A DNA stretch of 64,000 nt from Diaporthe sp. PMI_573 (lineage: Eukaryota > Ascomycota > Sordariomycetes > Diaporthales > Diaporthaceae). This document shows, piece by piece, positions 59,476 to 64,000 of this stretch. Position 1 is the stretch's first letter. Each line of letters begins with the position of its first letter. The notes beneath the pieces were generated by a model. It saw only the letters and a list, made by a program, of their open reading frames with translations, was not told the origin of the DNA and searched no databases. The DNA lies in contig JAJTUP010000005.1 of assembly GCA_021399435.1 (NCBI GenBank), forward strand, positions 1,674,001 to 1,738,000, in the 5' to 3' direction. Position numbers and translations under genes: made by a program.

Positions 59476-62400
59476 GCCAGTTCACACAAGGGGGAGCTAC
59501 GTCTTGGGCAATTGAACCTGTTCATATGGGACACCGCGAGATGAAGACTAAGGTTACTAGCACGAGAGTCATGTATTGAACGAACCACCATGACACCACC
59601 AGATTGAAAGCACGACTAGTTCGGCTGTTAATGAAGAAAGAGGAGGGAAAAGTACGTACGCTTGTCTGAACGGAACTTTGTGTTTCCCACGCTGCATCTA
59701 CTGTGTTCTGTTGTTTTCTTCTCTATACTCATTCATGACTACTGCATGTCGCACACGTTGAGTGGGTGTTTCCAGATGTATTGGCGGCAAACCGTTGAGC
59801 GGCAGCATTTGTTTTCACGATGCAATTTACGTCACACGGCACTTTCGGTTTGCATCGTCTACCGGCCTGTACAATTCGATAGGAAGATCTTAATCTACTG
59901 CACAACATTTTCACTGCCTGGGCAACGGTGGTGAGACCCCAATCAATTGACTCGAGGTCCCGGTGATAGTGTGGCAGGGTTGCACATGCAGAGGCGTCGT
60001 TCGTGAACAGAAGTTGGCGGGTGTGCTCAGAGCCTCAGCAATTGCACTGTTTAGACGACATATTCCCTTCCTCGTCCAGGCTGTGAAACTTTGCCAACCA
60101 CTGTCAGTGAGCAGCCCAGCCCCGCTGCTATGCAAGTTCCAAGGTTGTCAGTCATCCACAGTTCACCTTTCACCTTTCAATTAAGTACTACCCCGTGTGC
60201 AGGCGCTCAAATCCATTTTCAAGTATGATCTTCTGGTGCGGAAAGTCTTCCATGATGAGCTCCATGCTGACTGTCTGGCATGAGGTACCGAAAAGTGTAA
60301 TTCGTTGGAGTAGGGTGTCACAAGTCCAGGTGGAGGTCAGGTTGAATTTGACGGCCGACTATGAGTGACAATACTGCATGTTTAACTTTTGTAAAAAGAA
60401 CAGTCGACTTTGAAAATATTTGTGTCCACAGAGATAATGAAATCACTCAAGAATATGTGGTTGACGCATTCATGGCTTGCATGGGATCATACCGAGAGAC
60501 AGAGTGAGAGTTGTTTACGTCAGTAGAGGCTTTAATAATCCACTTCCTGTTGTAGGCAGAGAATCATTATACACCTAAATATGTCTATTGAGACTAACAA
60601 AAGAATAGATTCAGTCTCACGAGCTGGGTTAATAAGCTGTACGGTATACATAGCTCAAAAAGAGGAAGAAAGAAAAGGGAGACAAAAGAACGCCGCTCAC
60701 GTCATCCTGGGCCTATTGAACTAGCGCCTGCCTGCCGCTGGCCAGCACAGTTAAGTCAAGAGCCATGCTGGGCTGGGCTAGCAACTTATGTCTCCAGAAG
60801 CGCGGCTGCGTGGTTGTATTGACGAACAGGAGTGAGCCCCAGGTAACTGGCGGTTGGACCGTGGGTCTCTTCTACGTCTTGGTGGCCTGGGAAAGAAGTC
60901 TGGTATCACAGAAACAAGCGAAAGATCTTACTCAGGCGAGCACTATGGCTGAGATATCCAAGTTACAATGTGGAAGAAGCATTCCAGATGAGTTTGATCC
61001 TACTAACCAGACCCAAGTCTTGCAAAGGCTCGGTGAGCGAATCGGGGTCAAGGCCAACATCACCACGGCACCAACCTTCCTCGTTCTTGGCAGGTGAGCG
61101 GTCCGCTAAGCTCTGATGCTCCTGGAGTCCGCTCGCTTTAGTCATGTTTTGTAATGCTAAGTCACAGGGGACGGAAATAACGGTCTCGAGCTACGTAGAT
61201 GAAGGCCGCGTTTCTTTGCGACTCATCAATCCCTAGAAATCCAGACAAGGGAAGTATATCACATGGAGTAAGCATGTGCGCGGTTCCTCGAGGTTACATG
61301 CACGAACTTGAAGAAGATTGTTATAAATTGAACGTTCACCGATCTTCACAAGTACAATTTTAAATGTAAATTATGAGGGGCTGCCCGGCCGTGGTGAAGT
61401 AAATAGCTGATGGGCAATTGGCACGCTCTGGTAATGTTGCGCTCCAACCTGCGATGAGAATCAGCGGCGGCCCTGATTATGCTGCTCGTTTCCACCAATC
61501 AAGCTAATCGAGTCCATATTACCGTGTCTTCCAGTGCCTATTTACACAAAATGACCAGAAATACGTGACGAAGGGCTGTCAAATACGAAGAAAAGAAGCT
61601 CCGTGCGGTACAAGATCAAAAACTGGTCAACCGCGCGGGCCTTCCCAGGCATAGGTACCAGAATTATCTAGCCCTAAGAGCGAAAACATTCTCTTCCGAA
61701 CTCATGTGTCCTAATTTTCTCAGCATCAGGCTCCACCTCTAGATCAGCTATCTTCAAGGCCCTCATGGCGCAGAATTGGCGGACAGACAAACACGCTTCG
61801 GCGTCAGTACAGCCCCCTTGTTCCGAAAACAAACTACACGGGCTCTACTTGCCTGCTTGACACGTCATCAACTGCTTACCGTTTCGTTTTCAGTTATCTT
61901 TCGCAAACCACCAGTGCGTCACAATCTCTGTCACATCTCAAGATCATGGAACTAGTGCGCCGCTGCTTCGACTACACAGACACTAATTCTCGTCGCGCTT
62001 CGGTTGTGGGGACAAGTGAGTGGCGAAAAATTGACAGCAAGGCTGGGAAATTCGGGCTGTGAAGAAAGCAACGCACAATACGGACCGTGTGATCGACGAC
62101 TCATCCCTCGCAGCCGCTTCTAGCTGTGGAAAGTAAAATTCCACTCCCTCCCAGGTACCTTACCCACGGCCATGAGTCGGCAAACTTTCGAGGTAAGGGG
62201 CACGAATGTCACCCCGTCCCCCTCTGTTCTGCACTTCAGGGGGTAGCCACACATGTACTGGTGCAAAGCACGGAGCTTGCTCGTTGAGCGGTGTTTTTCG
62301 GCTGGCGCGGCTGTATGCCCAGGCCCTTCTCACTGTGCTTCGGGGATGGTAGCCTCCACCCCTCTGGGTATTTGTACTTCGACCAATTCAGGCCGCGACG

Positions 62401-64000
62401 CCCCAGAAGGGGCCATCAACCCTGCTTTCATCGACACCATCGCTGAGACCGACAACTCGAAAGAGCATCTGGACGTAACATGTGACAACACATTTGTCTT
62501 CGACTGCGTCGGTCGCGAATCCGATTGTTTCTGATAGATCGACGGCGGGTCGCATCGTGGCTTCTCTTGCGACCCCTCGGCTGCCTGTTTCTGACGACTC
62601 TCCAGGAAGGTTGTGGCGGAAGTTCTTCTGTCGCGAGCGGTGATCTCTCGGTATTCCAGCCAAATATGCGTTAGCACCACTTGGCTGATTCGGTAGACCG
62701 ACGACAGGGAGCATGGCTATCATACGAGGCGTTTGTGGGGGTTGGAGAGTACCTAGGTAAGCCGTGGGACCTGATGCCCATGAGCTGTGAATGCATGGTG
62801 CTGAGCCGGCATTAGGACCGATGATGCTGTCACAAGTCTGAATCTACTCCCTAGCGGGGCGGGCCTGCATGGTCAGTCTCAGAGTTGCCTCCTGGTAGTG
62901 AAGAGCGGTGTTATCATTGGTGCCCCCGAGGTTGACCTAATCTATGTCAGCCTTGCCCGGGCCACCTCGATGCTGTGCATGTCGGTAGATGGATCGTTGG
63001 CTGGAGTTTCACCCTATTCTCTGCAGGTGATCGGTATCGCTAGTAGCCTGAAGACTCGCTGCAGCCTCGTGCCTGTCGGTTGAGGCTCGCGTGTCCTCCG
63101 AGACTCATCGAGCCTTGACACGTTCGGTGGCAGTAGCGGACAACATGCGTGTCAACTCCACTCCTTGGTTGCATCACCTGCGCCAAGGTCCCATCCCAAA
63201 ATGCAACCCATGATGCCATAGTGTTCAACATATCATGCTGCGGCCAGTGTAGAAGAAGCTTTTTAGCGGCCTTTGCGGTATAGATCCATGTGGGTCCTCC
63301 TCAGGGGCTATCTGACAGCTCGTGATTATCCCTTGCTCTTCGCTGCTCATTCTGCACTGGCGATCTGGCAGCATTCTAGGGAATGCTATAGTAGTTTCGG
63401 TTTCACACTAGTGGTGGCTCTGGGCATGTGCCCTGTCTCTACAACACCCAAAAGTAGGTGTTGAGAAACTCTTCCAGCGTGTGGGTAAAGTTGGATGCCC
63501 CAGTCGAAGACCCGGAAGGCCGGAGCGAACGTATCATCTTATCTGATGGGAAGGTAATTCAAATCACAACAAGCTTTCTCGGTGGTTCTCTATTCACTGG
63601 ACGTGTCACTGCAATTCTCTTCGTCGCAGGACTTGGGATGACGGGGCGGAGGGAGTCTTCAAGGTGCTATAAATGAAGCACCTCAATGTCTCTTTTGCTA
63701 CACCGAACAAACGCCGCTTACGTGAACCAATTTTGGAAGTTCAGCTGGGCATGGAGCGGCTGAGCAGACGACGAATGGCACAGCCAATCGCCCAGGTGGG
63801 TGGCGTCTGGGGAAACCTTGCAGCGACCCATCCAGGTCGGGGATGCCGTGACGGAAACGTCCTGCGCCAAGTAGGTCTTGCATGGAACTTGGCAGCTTGG
63901 CCCCGATCATCGCTTTGTGCAAGGTGGGAGTGCTTCGACGTCCTGTCATGGCCGAGACGGGCTCGAAAGACCACTTCCTCACATACTACACTGTACAGTA
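59476..64000. other. gene-poor right end of the window
   Basis: About 4.5 kb. No domain, signal or conserved motif is seen in any frame. The longest frames (60765-61097 plus, 62330-62723 minus, two frames) overlap or lack support. A TACCTAGGTA palindrome lies at 62750-62759. A gene entering from the right edge is possible but cannot be recognised. Confidence 0.45.
62750..62759. repeat. TACCTAGGTA palindrome
   Basis: A perfect 10-bp palindrome in the gene-poor right end, matching the core of the other copies. Confidence 0.8.

Overview
The window looks like nuclear DNA of a filamentous ascomycete (Pezizomycotina, probably Sordariomycetes). The evidence is short introns of about 52-300 nt with GTRNGT-type donors, CTNAC-like branch sites and YAG acceptors. 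The gene repertoire also fits: a fungal microbial-type opsin, a DSGL-ended ascomycete laccase, a Zn2Cys6 regulator, a heme-thiolate peroxidase and a fungal GT61 protein. Species cannot be named from the sequence alone. Exon structures were deduced by eye from frames, splice consensus and family motifs.

Layout. 1-9 kb is sparse accessory DNA with a secreted heme-thiolate (chloroperoxidase-type) peroxidase, a class II O-methyltransferase and a protein with a degenerate von Willebrand A-like fold. 9.0-25.8 kb is a compact, GC-rich housekeeping block: FIP1 (mRNA 3' end formation), NUP49 (nuclear pore), RPC31 (RNA polymerase III), an HSM3/PSMD5-like proteasome chaperone, LAT1 (pyruvate dehydrogenase E2) and SEC7 (Golgi Arf-GEF). 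Several of these are divergent pairs sharing promoters.

26.3-45 kb is accessory again. It holds a subtilisin-like protease pseudogene, a Zn2Cys6 regulator flanked by two small secreted-type proteins sharing a DCHGC motif, a Golgi-type GT61 glycosyltransferase and an MFS monocarboxylate-type transporter, with long gene-poor stretches between. 45-50 kb is nearly empty. 50-56.2 kb carries a ten-exon laccase, an arylacetonitrilase-type nitrilase and, divergent from the nitrilase, an NAD-dependent epimerase/dehydratase. 58.4-59.5 kb encodes a proton-pump-type opsin. 59.5-64 kb shows no convincing gene.

Working together. The housekeeping genes act in separate core processes and are linked only by position. 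The accessory genes (peroxidase, laccase, methyltransferase, nitrilase, SDR, transporter, regulator) suggest oxidative, aromatic and nitrile metabolism. No polyketide or peptide synthase backbone is present, so no biosynthetic cluster is claimed. I found no CRISPR array, tRNA, rRNA or intact transposon.
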